From Chitinophagia bacterium (GTDB lineage: Bacteria > Bacteroidota > Bacteroidia > Chitinophagales > Chitinophagaceae), in the NCBI GenBank assembly GCA_021324175.1, contig JAJPJP010000377.1:1-59642 (forward strand): a DNA stretch of 59,642 bases, written 5' to 3'. Below the pieces are notes generated by a model. That model saw nothing but the letters and a program-made list of their open reading frames with translations, searched no databases and was not told the origin of the DNA. Position numbers and translations under genes: made by a program. This document shows, in pieces, positions 51,787 to 59,642 of this stretch; position 1 is the first letter of the stretch; the number at the start of each line of letters is the position of its first letter.

Positions 51787-54423
51787 TTACCGGATCAGGC
51801 CCTTTACCGCTTCAATGACGGCGTGCAAATCACTAATATTCTGACCACCGGCGGTGGCCAGTGTTTTCTGGCCTCCCCCTCCCCCGTTGATGAGCGGCGC
51901 CACCTGGTCCTTGATCATTCGCGAGGCATCGAGGTTTCTTGCGGCAAGAATTTTTTCGTCGACCATGATCGCAACGGCAGCTTTTCCATTCACGTTTGCC
52001 GCCAGTACAATCAAATAATCGGAGAGCTTGTCCTTCAAATCAAAACAGATTTTTTTTAGCGCGTCCGCAGTCGTGACTTCCACCACTTCGCCAATAAAAT
52101 TCACGCCGTCCAGCACCTCGGTTCGTTCCATCAGTTTTCCGGAAAGCGCCGACTGCTGCCTTGCTTCGTAAGATTCCACTTTGCGTTTTAATTCCGCATT
52201 CTCCTGGAGCAGTTGCTCAACAGCAGCGCCAAGGTCTTTGGGACTCTTCAGCGTTTCGCGAACGGATGCGACAAGCGCGACCTGTTCTTCGATGTATTGT
52301 TCCGAACTGCTCCCGCTTAACGCCTCAATTCTACGCACCCCCGCGGCAATCGCCGTTTCGTGGACAATCTTGAAAAACCCCAGGTCGCCCGTCGAGCCCA
52401 CGTGCGTGCCGCCGCAGAGTTCTACAGAAAAATTCGGATCGATCATGACCACGCGCACCAAGTCTCCGTATTTCTCGCCGAAAAGTGCCATTGCTCCCAT
52501 GCTGAGGGCTTCATCCTTGGGCATTTCGCGAATGATGACGGGAATATTCTGACGAATTTTCTGGTTGACGATTTGCTCGATCATCCTGAGTTCCTTTTCC
52601 GAAACCTTCGCGAAATGCGAAAAGTCGAACCGGAGGTGCTCATCGCTGACCAGGCTGCCTTTTTGCGCAACATGGGTTCCAAGAACCTGTCGCAGGGCTG
52701 CATGCAGCAAATGAGTTGCTGAATGATGGATCGCGGTTGATCTGCGCTTGTCGGCATCGACCTGCGCCATAAAGTCCGCTGTCAGATCAATGGGCAGGCG
52801 TTCGGTAACATGAACGGTCAGGTTATTTTCTTTTTTTGTATCCATGACGCGAACGCGGTCTTCGCCTGCAACGAGCAAACCTGTGTCGCCAACCTGGCCG
52901 CCGCTTTCCGCATAAAATGGCGTAACGTCAAGGACAAGCTGGTATGCTTCCTTCGCACGGGCTTTGATTTTCCTGTACTTGACAATCTTCGATTTGACTT
53001 TCAGCGAATCATAACCGACAAATTCGCAGACCGCGTCCTCCATCAGGATGGTCCAGTCCCCAGCGTCAACCGTTGCCGCAGCACGGGATCGCGTCTTTTG
53101 CTTTGCCAGTTCCTCCCGGAATCCCTTCTCATCGACTGCGAAGCCGGCTTCCGCCGCAATCAGTTTGGTCAGATCGAGAGGGAATCCATGTGTATCGGAC
53201 AAGGTAAAAGCTAGTTCTCCGGTGATCGTGGGTTGTACGCTTCCTCCATGCGGTGCCCTTTTGAAAAATTGCTCGAGGAGACTGATGCCTGACCCAATCG
53301 TCCTTAAAAATGACTCTTCTTCTTCACGGATCACTTTTTCTACAAAATCCAATTGCTGGTAGAGCTCGGGAAAAACCGTTCTGAATTGTAAGGCGACGAC
53401 CGGCATAAGCTGGTGCAAAAGCGGCCTTTCATATTTGAGATACGAATAATAATATCGCACTGCCCTTCGCAGGATCCTTCTGACTACATAGCCTGCGCCG
53501 TTATTAGAGGGCAACTGGCCGTCAGCCACGCAAAATGAAATGGCGCGAATATGATCGGCCATCACACGAAATGCCACATCCTGGCGGCTGTCAGATCTTC
53601 CATATGGAATGCCGGTTATCCTGCTGACTGCATCGATGGTGCCTGAAAATATATCCGTGTCGTAATTGCTCTCCTTGTTTTGGAGAAAACAGGTCAGGCG
53701 TTCCAATCCCATTCCCGTATCGACATGTTTTTCAGGCAGCGGTTCGAGCGAGCCGTCTTTGAGGCGGTTAAACTGGATAAAGACGTTGTTCCAGATTTCG
53801 ACGACCTCCGGGTGACCGGTATTGACGAGAGCATGACCATCGATTTTTTTTCGATCCTCGTCCGATCTCCGGTCAACATGTATTTCTGAGCAGGGGCCAC
53901 AGGGACCAGTATCTCCCATTTCCCAGAAATTGTCTTGTTTGTCACCCATGAGTATACGGCCTTTGTCGATCCATTTTTCCCACTCCGCGTATACCTCGCT
54001 ATCCTTCGGCAATTTTTCGGCTTCATCTCCCTCAAAAACGGTCACGTATAAACGATCAGGTTCGATATGGTAAACTTTCGTCAGCAATTCCCAGCTCCAT
54101 GCGATGGCTTCCTTTTTAAAATAGTCGCCGAAGCTCCAGTTCCCCAGCATCTCAAACATGGTGTGATGATAGGTATCCACACCCACTTCCTCGAGGTCAT
54201 TATGCTTACCGCTGACCCGAAGACATTTTTGGGTGTCGGCCACGCGCCTGAAGGGAGGTTTCCTGTTTCCAAGAAAGTAATCTTTAAACTGATTCATTCC
54301 TGCGTTCGTAAACATCAGCGTGGGATCGTTCTTAATCACAATAGGCGCGGAAGGCACAATTTCATGGCCCTTTGATTTGAAAAAGTCGAGAAAGAGGCGA
54401 CGTATTTCGCTGCTTGTCATCAT
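51787..54423 (-). CDS. alaS: alanyl-tRNA synthetase
   Basis: An 878-residue protein of the usual AlaS length; the second Met at 54420 is an equally good start. The N-terminal class II catalytic core (SKGHEIVPSAPIV, TNAGMNQFKDYFLG, HHTMFEMLGNWSFGDYFK) is complete. The editing domain has the zinc/deacylation motifs HHSATHLLHAAL and CGGTHV. The C-terminal C-Ala domain (GGGGGQKTLATAGG) is present. AlaS charges tRNA-Ala by recognising the G3-U70 pair and hydrolyses mischarged Ser/Gly. The gene is divergent from the M23 peptidase gene. Confidence 0.97.
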   Translation of the reverse strand: MMTSSEIRRLFLDFFKSKGHEIVPSAPIVIKNDPTLMFTNAGMNQFKDYFLGNRKPPFRRVADTQKCLRVSGKHNDLEEVGVDTYHHTMFEMLGNWSFGDYFKKEAIAWSWELLTKVYHIEPDRLYVTVFEGDEAEKLPKDSEVYAEWEKWIDKGRILMGDKQDNFWEMGDTGPCGPCSEIHVDRRSDEDRKKIDGHALVNTGHPEVVEIWNNVFIQFNRLKDGSLEPLPEKHVDTGMGLERLTCFLQNKESNYDTDIFSGTIDAVSRITGIPYGRSDSRQDVAFRVMADHIRAISFCVADGQLPSNNGAGYVVRRILRRAVRYYYSYLKYERPLLHQLMPVVALQFRTVFPELYQQLDFVEKVIREEEESFLRTIGSGISLLEQFFKRAPHGGSVQPTITGELAFTLSDTHGFPLDLTKLIAAEAGFAVDEKGFREELAKQKTRSRAAATVDAGDWTILMEDAVCEFVGYDSLKVKSKIVKYRKIKARAKEAYQLVLDVTPFYAESGGQVGDTGLLVAGEDRVRVMDTKKENNLTVHVTERLPIDLTADFMAQVDADKRRSTAIHHSATHLLHAALRQVLGTHVAQKGSLVSDEHLRFDFSHFAKVSEKELRMIEQIVNQKIRQNIPVIIREMPKDEALSMGAMALFGEKYGDLVRVVMIDPNFSVELCGGTHVGSTGDLGFFKIVHETAIAAGVRRIEALSGSSSEQYIEEQVALVASVRETLKSPKDLGAAVEQLLQENAELKRKVESYEARQQSALSGKLMERTEVLDGVNFIGEVVEVTTADALKKICFDLKDKLSDYLIVLAANVNGKAAVAIMVDEKILAARNLDASRMIKDQVAPLINGGGGGQKTLATAGGQNISDLHAVIEAVKGLIR

Positions 54424-54466
54424 AATCTGTCCGCTGTTTTAGAAGCAATTTTCGAGGTAAAAACGA

Positions 54467-54474
54467 TATATTTG
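54467..54474 (+). promoter_or_regulatory. candidate -7 element for the M23 peptidase gene
   Basis: TATATTTG, a full match to TAnnTTTG, 75 nt before the GTG at 54549, in the divergent alaS/M23 intergenic region. Confidence 0.4.
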
Positions 54475-54497
54475 TATGCTCTGGATTAATTGCTGCG

Positions 54498-54505
54498 CAA
54501 ATGTA
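54498..54505 (-). promoter_or_regulatory. candidate -7 element for alaS
   Basis: The minus strand reads TACATTTG, matching TAnnTTTG, 75 nt before the alaS start. It lies only 23 nt from the M23-gene element on the other strand, so the two promoters would be back to back. Confidence 0.4.
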
Positions 54506-54548
54506 GCCATTAACCGTAGTAAAGCATGCACATCCGAAGAGCGCTTGC

Positions 54549-55520
54549 GTGAAAAAAATTAAATATTTCTATAACGCCAATACCCTCCGGTATGAAAAAC
54601 TGGAAACACCTCTGCGGGTCAAATTGCTGCGCCTGCTTGGATTTTTATCTGCTGCTTTTGTAACAGCCATCATACTCGTCTCCCTGGCTTACAAATATTT
54701 CCCTTCGGTCAATGAAAAAAGGCTCATGCAAAACAATGAATCGCTTCGTTACAACTATGACGTACTCAGCGACAGGGTAAAAAAATTGCAGGACGAGGTG
54801 GGCGATTTGGAAAAGAGGGACAACCATGTTTATCGTGAGATCTTTGAAGCCAACCCGATTCCCGACAGCGCCCGCGCCAAAGCGTTGTACCAGCAGGATG
54901 AGCGCAAACTGGTTGAAGGCATGGACCAGGACAACCTCGCCACTTCGATCGATAAAACGCTAAAAAACCTTTTCGCCCATGTCGCTGCGCAAACCAAATC
55001 GTACAATGAATTGGAAGGGTTTGTTAAAAATAAGGAACAGTTGCTGGCCTGCACGCCGGCCATCCAGCCAGTGAGTAACAAGGACCTCAGCCGCATCGCT
55101 TCAGGATTTGGTTATCGCATCGATCCCGTCTACAAAACGACAAAATTCCATGCGGGCCTGGATTTTGCAGCTCCGCAGGGAACGCCGATTTATGCGACGG
55201 CCAACGGCACTGTTGTCACAGCCGGAAACACGGGAAACGGCTACGGGAACCATGTCGTCATCAATCATGGATATGGCTATGAAACGCTGTATGGCCACAT
55301 GTTTCGGGTGAAGGTGCGGCCTGGTGAGCGTATCAAGAGAGGCGAGATCATCGGATGGGTGGGCAGCACAGGGAAAAGTACCGGGCCTCATTGCCACTAT
55401 GAAGTCCATCGTAACGGCGATCCCGTCGATCCTGTTTACTATTTCTACAATGATATCACGCCCGAGCAATATGACAGATTGTTAAAGCTCGCATCATCCA
55501 GCAACCAGAGTTTCGATTAA
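54549..55520 (+). CDS. membrane-anchored M23 (LytM) metallopeptidase with coiled coil
   Basis: A 323-residue protein starting at GTG 54549. A single membrane segment (about 28-49) is followed by a coiled coil (about 60-95; NNESLRYNYDVLSDRVKKLQ) and a helical linker. The C-terminal M23 domain (about 185-310) has a full zinc site: FHAGLD, YGHM and GPHCHYEV. The architecture resembles EnvC- or MepM-like wall hydrolases and activators, which cut peptide cross-links near the division site; in E. coli they are controlled by FtsEX, and an ftsX gene is also in this window. A clear terminator follows. The gene is divergent from alaS. Confidence 0.94.
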   Translation: MKKIKYFYNANTLRYEKLETPLRVKLLRLLGFLSAAFVTAIILVSLAYKYFPSVNEKRLMQNNESLRYNYDVLSDRVKKLQDEVGDLEKRDNHVYREIFEANPIPDSARAKALYQQDERKLVEGMDQDNLATSIDKTLKNLFAHVAAQTKSYNELEGFVKNKEQLLACTPAIQPVSNKDLSRIASGFGYRIDPVYKTTKFHAGLDFAAPQGTPIYATANGTVVTAGNTGNGYGNHVVINHGYGYETLYGHMFRVKVRPGERIKRGEIIGWVGSTGKSTGPHCHYEVHRNGDPVDPVYYFYNDITPEQYDRLLKLASSSNQSFD

Positions 55521-55553
55521 GCCTAAACCTGATTCTTTTTTTTAATAATAAAT

Positions 55554-55578
55554 GCACACTGCAAATCAGTGTCTTTTT
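55554..55578 (+). terminator. rho-independent terminator of the M23 peptidase gene
   Basis: ACACTG at 55556-55561 and CAGTGT at 55567-55572 form a 6-bp stem with a 5-nt loop, followed by C and a run of five T (55574-55578). It lies 35 nt past the stop at 55520. Confidence 0.75.
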
Positions 55579-55672
55579 AGGTCACAAAATCTTTCTTTTT
55601 TGTGTATCTCGCCAGAGTCTTAATTTTAGGCCTGATTATTAATCGGAATAATATTTGTAATACTTGGACATT

Positions 55673-56260
55673 ATGGAACCACTCAATCAAACAAGCCTCT
55701 CATTTAGCGATGAAGCGGCCACCGAGGAACAAACGGCGAAAGCTGTCCAGGAAGAAGAAAAGCCCGTGAACGTCGGCGTGCGTATAAAAGCACTGAAGCA
55801 GCATGCACCGATTGAAGAACCCGTTGCATCAGAAAAAGCGGCGGAGCCTGAGAAGACAAAGAAAGTAAAATCCACGAGGGGACGTAAGTCGATCAAACAG
55901 GTTGAAGCAGAAGCTGACCTGATTGAAGTCCCGGAAGACGAAGTATTGTTTCAAAAACAATATTACTCCATGGGGGAGGTGGCCGAAATGTTTCGCGTCA
56001 ACCATTCATTGCTTCGATTCTGGGAAAATGAATTTGACATCATTCAGCCAAGAAAGAACCGCAAAGGTGATCGCTATTTCAGGCCCATTGATATAAAAAA
56101 TCTGCACCTGATTTACCACCTCCTTCGTCAAAGAAAATATACCATCGAAGGCGCAAAAGACTTTTTGAAAAAAAGCAAAAAGGCGGAGGAGAAGTTCGAG
56201 ACCATAAAAAAACTTGGCCAGGTAAGAGAATTCCTGCTTGAGCTCAAAGCAAGTTTATAA
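55673..56260 (+). CDS. MerR-family transcriptional regulator
   Basis: The start is placed at ATG 55673 (MEPLNQTSLSF) rather than the TTG at 55664. The N-terminal ~90 residues are low-complexity, rich in Glu, Ala and Lys, and probably disordered. The C-terminal half is a MerR winged helix (YYSMGEVAEMFRVNHSLLRFWENEF, then RYFRPIDIKNLHLIYHLLRQRKYTIEGAK). There is no ligand-binding domain of the metal-sensing MerR type. This long-tailed MerR type is common in Bacteroidota, and its targets are unknown. Its stop overlaps the end of the convergent FUSC gene by 6 nt. Confidence 0.9.
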   Translation: MEPLNQTSLSFSDEAATEEQTAKAVQEEEKPVNVGVRIKALKQHAPIEEPVASEKAAEPEKTKKVKSTRGRKSIKQVEAEADLIEVPEDEVLFQKQYYSMGEVAEMFRVNHSLLRFWENEFDIIQPRKNRKGDRYFRPIDIKNLHLIYHLLRQRKYTIEGAKDFLKKSKKAEEKFETIKKLGQVREFLLELKASL

Positions 56261-58486
56261 ATTACCGTCTTCGGAAATCACGGAGCTGAGCCGTTCAATC
56301 TCAGCGGCAGCTTTATAAATAAAATTGAATTGGTCAGCCACGGGCTTGAACAAGGACAGTTCTTTCCTGGTATCACTGTCTATGATGCCGTTCTCCAACT
56401 CGTTTTTTCGCTGGCGTAGAAGGGTCCCGAGCACCCCGTTGAGACCGCGCATGTCCGGTTGATCGCGCTGCGCCGGGGCCGCAGCATGCCCGTCGAAATA
56501 ATCTTCGGCCCTTTTTAATTTGCCAGAAATATTTTCAACGGCCCCGCTAAAAAGTTGTTTGTTCGCCGGTGTGAGCGGTTCGGGGTTGAATAATGAAAGA
56601 GTCGCGATATTGGAAGTTAGCATGTGGTTCGCCACCACGAACTGATGAATTTGCTGTGCACTCTTTTGCCTGTTTTTTGGCTCAGAAAGCATCCTGTTGA
56701 AAGCATCGGAAAGATTGGCAAGCGCCACCAGCGCTTCCTTCCGTGAAAGCCTGTATTGGGCTGATGGACTCGCTTTGCCAAAAAGCGAATTGGCGAGGTC
56801 GAGAAAATATTGCCGGTTTGCACCGATCATTTTGATCAGATAGTCCCTGATCTGCTCATGCTCCCAAACGGGCAGGACCAGGACGTTGGCAAGAAAGGCA
56901 ATCGCCGATCCAATGGCCGTGTCGATCAGCCGGTCTTTTACCACTGCGCTGAAATTGCTCGCATTCAATAAATGAAAGAGCAATAAAATATAAGGCGTCA
57001 TCAATGACACGAACACAAGATAATTGGTGCGCATAAAACTGTAGGCGCCGATCATCAGGATGATCATGATGACAAATACCGCCCCATTGTCTTTCACAGA
57101 CAACAAGATCAAAAATCCAAAGACGGCTCCCACCACCGTCCCCAGAAGCCGGTGGAAATTTCTTTTTTTCGTCAGGCTGTACGCGGGTTTCAGGATGACG
57201 ATGATGGTTAAGAGGATCCAATAGCTGTGGTTGACGGGAAATAGCTTTGACACGAGGAAACCGGCCGTAGTGGCAATACTCAGCCTGATCGCATGCCTGA
57301 AAGTATTTGAACTCAAAGCAAGGTTGTCGATGAAAAGCTTGGGTTCGATGTCCTGGTGAGCGGGAGGCAGTTCCTGCTCTGCCATTTCAGTCAATGGTGA
57401 GTTGTCTTTTTTTGCGGGTTCAGAATAATCTAGGATGGCGTAGATTCTTTCCCCGACGTCAGCGATGTTTTCGAGGATCTGTCGAAGGCTGATAAATCCC
57501 TCAAGATTTCCTGCGTTGCGATTCTTGTCGCGAAAACTTTCGAAATCATTTCTGAGGCCGTCCAACCGGTCACGAAGTCCTTCGCCGATGCGTGAGGGCT
57601 GACCGCTTTTTATTCCAAGGCCGATGTCGTCGAGCCTGTCTGCCATATAGCGAATCACCAATTCGAAGCGGGTGAGGATTCCGTCGTTTTCAAATTGATG
57701 ATGCAGCGTCCTGTAATCCTCGTGGACGGTGATGATTCTCTCAAACAGGTCTACGAGGTCAAGATAAATCATGACCATGCGCCTGCCGGTATCTGTCGAT
57801 TCTTTGGTCAGGTTGCGACTTCTAAAAAGCAGTTCGCGGACGAGATCTTGCTTGGCCTGGACATCCGCCTGTGCGACGAGCAGATCTTCATATACCCGCC
57901 CAATATCTTCTCCGCTACGGTAAAAACCCGCCCGAATGCGCAAATAGCCCGCGGTTGCCTGGATGCATTCGCCCAGGGCCTGCTGCGCTAACTTAAACGG
58001 TCTGACGCTTTGCATCGTGAGGCTAAGCAGGGTGTACCAAATTCCGCCGAGCAGAATATAGACCGCGTTGACGATGATTGCGGCGCCGCGCTCGGAACGA
58101 TCGATACTCAGCACCATCACCAGTAATGCAGACAGGCCGATGGAAGTAGCGCGCGCTCCAAACACGCCGATCATCGAAAAAATAAAGCAGGAAATAAATA
58201 TGGAAATTGCGAGGAGCAATGGGTTAGACGTGACAAGGCCCATGACGAGCGCTACGATAAATATCAACGCGTCGCAGACGAGCATGGCATTTCTTCGGTG
58301 CAATATCGGTCCGGCGTTATCGGGTACGCTCGCGCACATCGCTCCTATCGATACCAGGATACCCGCGGGCAGCTGATGAAGCGAATTGAGCACGATCGCG
58401 GGCAGGGCGATTCCGATGGTAATTCTGACCCCTTCTGTGAGGTAGTAACTATTGACGAAACTGCGGTATTGCCTGAGATAGTCCAT
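56255..58486 (-). CDS. FUSC-family (YccS/YhfK-like) inner-membrane protein
   Basis: A 743-residue protein with two membrane bundles (about residues 20-165 and 395-540), each of five to six segments, separated and followed by long helical cytoplasmic regions. This duplicated layout, with the motif YWILLTIIVILKPAYSLTKKRNFHRLLGTVVG before the second bundle, is the FUSC family, which includes YccS and the aromatic-acid efflux protein AaeB. The substrate is not readable. It overlaps the MerR gene end by 6 nt on the opposite strand; nth lies 88 nt upstream side... in fact downstream of its start at higher coordinates, in the same direction. Confidence 0.88.
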   Translation of the reverse strand: MDYLRQYRSFVNSYYLTEGVRITIGIALPAIVLNSLHQLPAGILVSIGAMCASVPDNAGPILHRRNAMLVCDALIFIVALVMGLVTSNPLLLAISIFISCFIFSMIGVFGARATSIGLSALLVMVLSIDRSERGAAIIVNAVYILLGGIWYTLLSLTMQSVRPFKLAQQALGECIQATAGYLRIRAGFYRSGEDIGRVYEDLLVAQADVQAKQDLVRELLFRSRNLTKESTDTGRRMVMIYLDLVDLFERIITVHEDYRTLHHQFENDGILTRFELVIRYMADRLDDIGLGIKSGQPSRIGEGLRDRLDGLRNDFESFRDKNRNAGNLEGFISLRQILENIADVGERIYAILDYSEPAKKDNSPLTEMAEQELPPAHQDIEPKLFIDNLALSSNTFRHAIRLSIATTAGFLVSKLFPVNHSYWILLTIIVILKPAYSLTKKRNFHRLLGTVVGAVFGFLILLSVKDNGAVFVIMIILMIGAYSFMRTNYLVFVSLMTPYILLLFHLLNASNFSAVVKDRLIDTAIGSAIAFLANVLVLPVWEHEQIRDYLIKMIGANRQYFLDLANSLFGKASPSAQYRLSRKEALVALANLSDAFNRMLSEPKNRQKSAQQIHQFVVANHMLTSNIATLSLFNPEPLTPANKQLFSGAVENISGKLKRAEDYFDGHAAAPAQRDQPDMRGLNGVLGTLLRQRKNELENGIIDSDTRKELSLFKPVADQFNFIYKAAAEIERLSSVISEDGNL

Positions 58487-58573
58487 GCGATTTTATCGGA
58501 AGCAAAAATAACTCCCGGGACTTGATGAGGGGTCTCGCAGGGCAGAGAATCTGAGCCTGTTGATTATCGCCTG

Positions 58574-59230
58574 TTAAATGGCCGCCTTTTTAGATACAAC
58601 CTGCTGGAAATACCGGCAGGCAGGCCGAAGGCCGCAATCCGCACATTTTGGATTGCGGGCAATACAGACATACCTGCCGTGGAGAATGATCCAATGATGA
58701 GCCTTGTGTATCAAGTCTTTAGGAATGAAACGTGTCAACTGGCGCTCCGCTTCCAAAGGGGTTTTCGCATTCCTGGTGAGGCCGATCCGTGCCGCAACGC
58801 GAAACACATGGGTGTCGACTGCCATATTGGGCTGCCGATCAATCACGGAAGTGATCACGTTTGCCGTCTTGCGGCCCACGCCGGGCAACTCGACCAGCTC
58901 TTCAACAGTCAGCGGAATTTCCCCGCCAAACCTGTCCGTGACCATTTTGGCCATGGCGATCAGGTGCCTGGTCTTGCTATTGGGGTAGGATATGCTTTTT
59001 ACAAGCGGAAAAAGCTCGTCAAACTGGGCAGCTGCAAGGCTTTTAATGTCGGGAAATCTGCTAAAAATGACAGGCGTAGTCATATTCACGCGCTTGTCGG
59101 TGCATTGCGCCGAGAGGATGACGGCTACCAATAATTCAAAGGGATCGTCGTAGAGCAGTTCGGTCTCCGGGTTTGGGTCGTGTTCTTGAAAATAGCTAAG
59201 AACAAATTCATAGCGTTCTTTCCTGGTCAT
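58574..59230 (-). CDS. nth: endonuclease III (DNA glycosylase/AP lyase)
   Basis: A 218-residue protein of the usual Nth length. The helix-hairpin-helix ELPGVGRKTANVI contains the catalytic Lys, VDTHVFRVAARIG contains the catalytic Asp, and the C-terminal [4Fe-4S] ligands appear as C-x6-C-x2-C-x5-C in CIARNPKCADCGLRPAC. It excises oxidised pyrimidines and cuts the abasic strand in base-excision repair. The FUSC gene lies 87 nt downstream on the same strand, and the small hypothetical gene lies 37 nt upstream, so the three may form a transcript. Confidence 0.96.
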   Translation of the reverse strand: MTRKERYEFVLSYFQEHDPNPETELLYDDPFELLVAVILSAQCTDKRVNMTTPVIFSRFPDIKSLAAAQFDELFPLVKSISYPNSKTRHLIAMAKMVTDRFGGEIPLTVEELVELPGVGRKTANVITSVIDRQPNMAVDTHVFRVAARIGLTRNAKTPLEAERQLTRFIPKDLIHKAHHWIILHGRYVCIARNPKCADCGLRPACRYFQQVVSKKAAI

Positions 59231-59267
59231 TGGCTAAAAATGACCACGAATGTACGACCAGAAACCA

Positions 59268-59507
59268 TCAGGGATTGCCAACAGATTCGGGGGCAGTGGT
59301 ACGCGCGTAGTTCAACACGTTGAGAATTACATCAATTCGGGGGGTAAGAGTCAATTTATCAAGCTCATTAACCGAGGTGCTAAGCACTTGCATCTTTTCC
59401 CGAAGCGTCCAGTCTTCGTTCAGTGCAGTCTCGATGGCTTTTGTTAACTCCGGCGAAGACTCTTTGTATAAATACAAAAGAAGATCTTCTGGCGTAAAGA
59501 GCGGCAT
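59268..59507 (-). CDS. small conserved hypothetical protein
   Basis: The start is placed at ATG 59507 (MPLFTPEDLLLYLYKE); an in-frame ATG at 59519 would add four residues. It is a 79-residue acidic, helical, cytoplasmic protein with no membrane segment or recognised motif. Similar small helical proteins with a 'TPEDLLLYLY' opening are, as far as I recall, conserved in this phylum, but no function is known. It lies 37 nt before nth on the same strand. Anti-sigma-like roles have been guessed for short proteins of this kind, but nothing in the sequence shows it. Confidence 0.65.
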   Translation of the reverse strand: MPLFTPEDLLLYLYKESSPELTKAIETALNEDWTLREKMQVLSTSVNELDKLTLTPRIDVILNVLNYARTTAPESVGNP

Positions 59508-59519
59508 AGGCAAAACCAT

Positions 59520-59642
59520 TTAATGTCCAAATTTTTTCGAAGCAGTAACCTGAAACGTCCGCAATAGAAACGGCATATGCTCATTCTTATTGCATTATTT
59601 TCAAAAAAACGTCTGTCTGGCGATATGGGGTAACGATCAACA
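59520..59642. other. right-edge non-coding stretch
   Basis: No gene, promoter match or hairpin that I would defend is seen here. It lies upstream of the leftward small hypothetical gene and probably contains its promoter. Confidence 0.4.

Noticed and set aside
1-59642. tRNA, rRNA, CRISPR array, IS element or prophage
   Set aside because: No cloverleaf with a CCA end, no regular repeat-spacer series, no transposase or integrase and no terminal inverted repeats were noticed on reading; a dedicated RNA scan was not run.

Overview
The window is a chromosomal segment of a Gram-negative member of the Bacteroidota, most likely close to the Chitinophagaceae. The evidence is an LpxC-FabZ fusion, a PorX-type response regulator with a PglZ domain, an ftsX / DUF3098 / uppP string, several Bacteroidota-only hypothetical proteins, almost no Shine-Dalgarno sequences, and repeated -7 elements of the form TAnnTTTG. 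No rRNA, tRNA, CRISPR array, insertion sequence or phage gene was seen. Coding density is high and most of the window is housekeeping. All calls come from reading the sequence; no searches were run.

Region 1 (1-10060) is the accessory part and the most interesting. It holds a WD40-repeat caspase-like peptidase (cut by the left edge) followed 9 nt later by a lipoprotein; a patatin phospholipase with an internal membrane hairpin on the opposite strand; a stand-alone CHASE2-like membrane sensor; and an exported TPR-repeat caspase-like peptidase followed 5 nt later by a small exported protein. Both peptidases keep the His/Cys pair. So two caspase-plus-exported-partner pairs flank a lipase and a sensor. 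I infer a sensor/protease/lipase module acting at the cell envelope, whose trigger and substrates cannot be read from the sequence.

Region 2 (10300-31200) contains an outer-membrane beta-barrel protein, a PhnP-like metallo-hydrolase, PorX (in related organisms a regulator of type IX secretion), an HD phosphohydrolase, lpxD, a serine beta-lactamase-family protein, RecQ, a copper-type P-ATPase, tsaE, alanine dehydrogenase, an ABC ATPase, lpxA, lpxC-fabZ, a GroES-like protein, an orphan OmpR-type regulator, ruvB, an F420-oxidoreductase-like protein and an M23-like peptidase. The lipid A genes are split: lpxD points right and lpxC/fabZ-lpxA-ABC points left about 9 kb away.

Region 3 (31200-44500) has a tricorn-like protease, leuS, then a rightward run of ftsX, a DUF3098 gene, uppP, a UMF1-type MFS transporter and a metallo-beta-lactamase-fold hydrolase. 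These are followed by leftward DUF3108 and UPF0104-type membrane genes, and ruvC.

Region 4 (44500-59642) has recO, an RND/MMPL transporter broken by an apparent one-base frameshift, a TlpA-type thioredoxin lipoprotein, gatB, a double-PDZ exported protein with a striking inverted repeat upstream, alaS, an envelope M23 peptidase with a coiled coil, a MerR-type regulator, a FUSC-type membrane protein, nth, and a small conserved hypothetical protein. Envelope biogenesis (lipid A, undecaprenyl recycling, divisome FtsX, M23 peptidases, outer-membrane barrel) and DNA repair (ruvB, ruvC, recO, recQ, nth) are over-represented, which is ordinary for this phylum.
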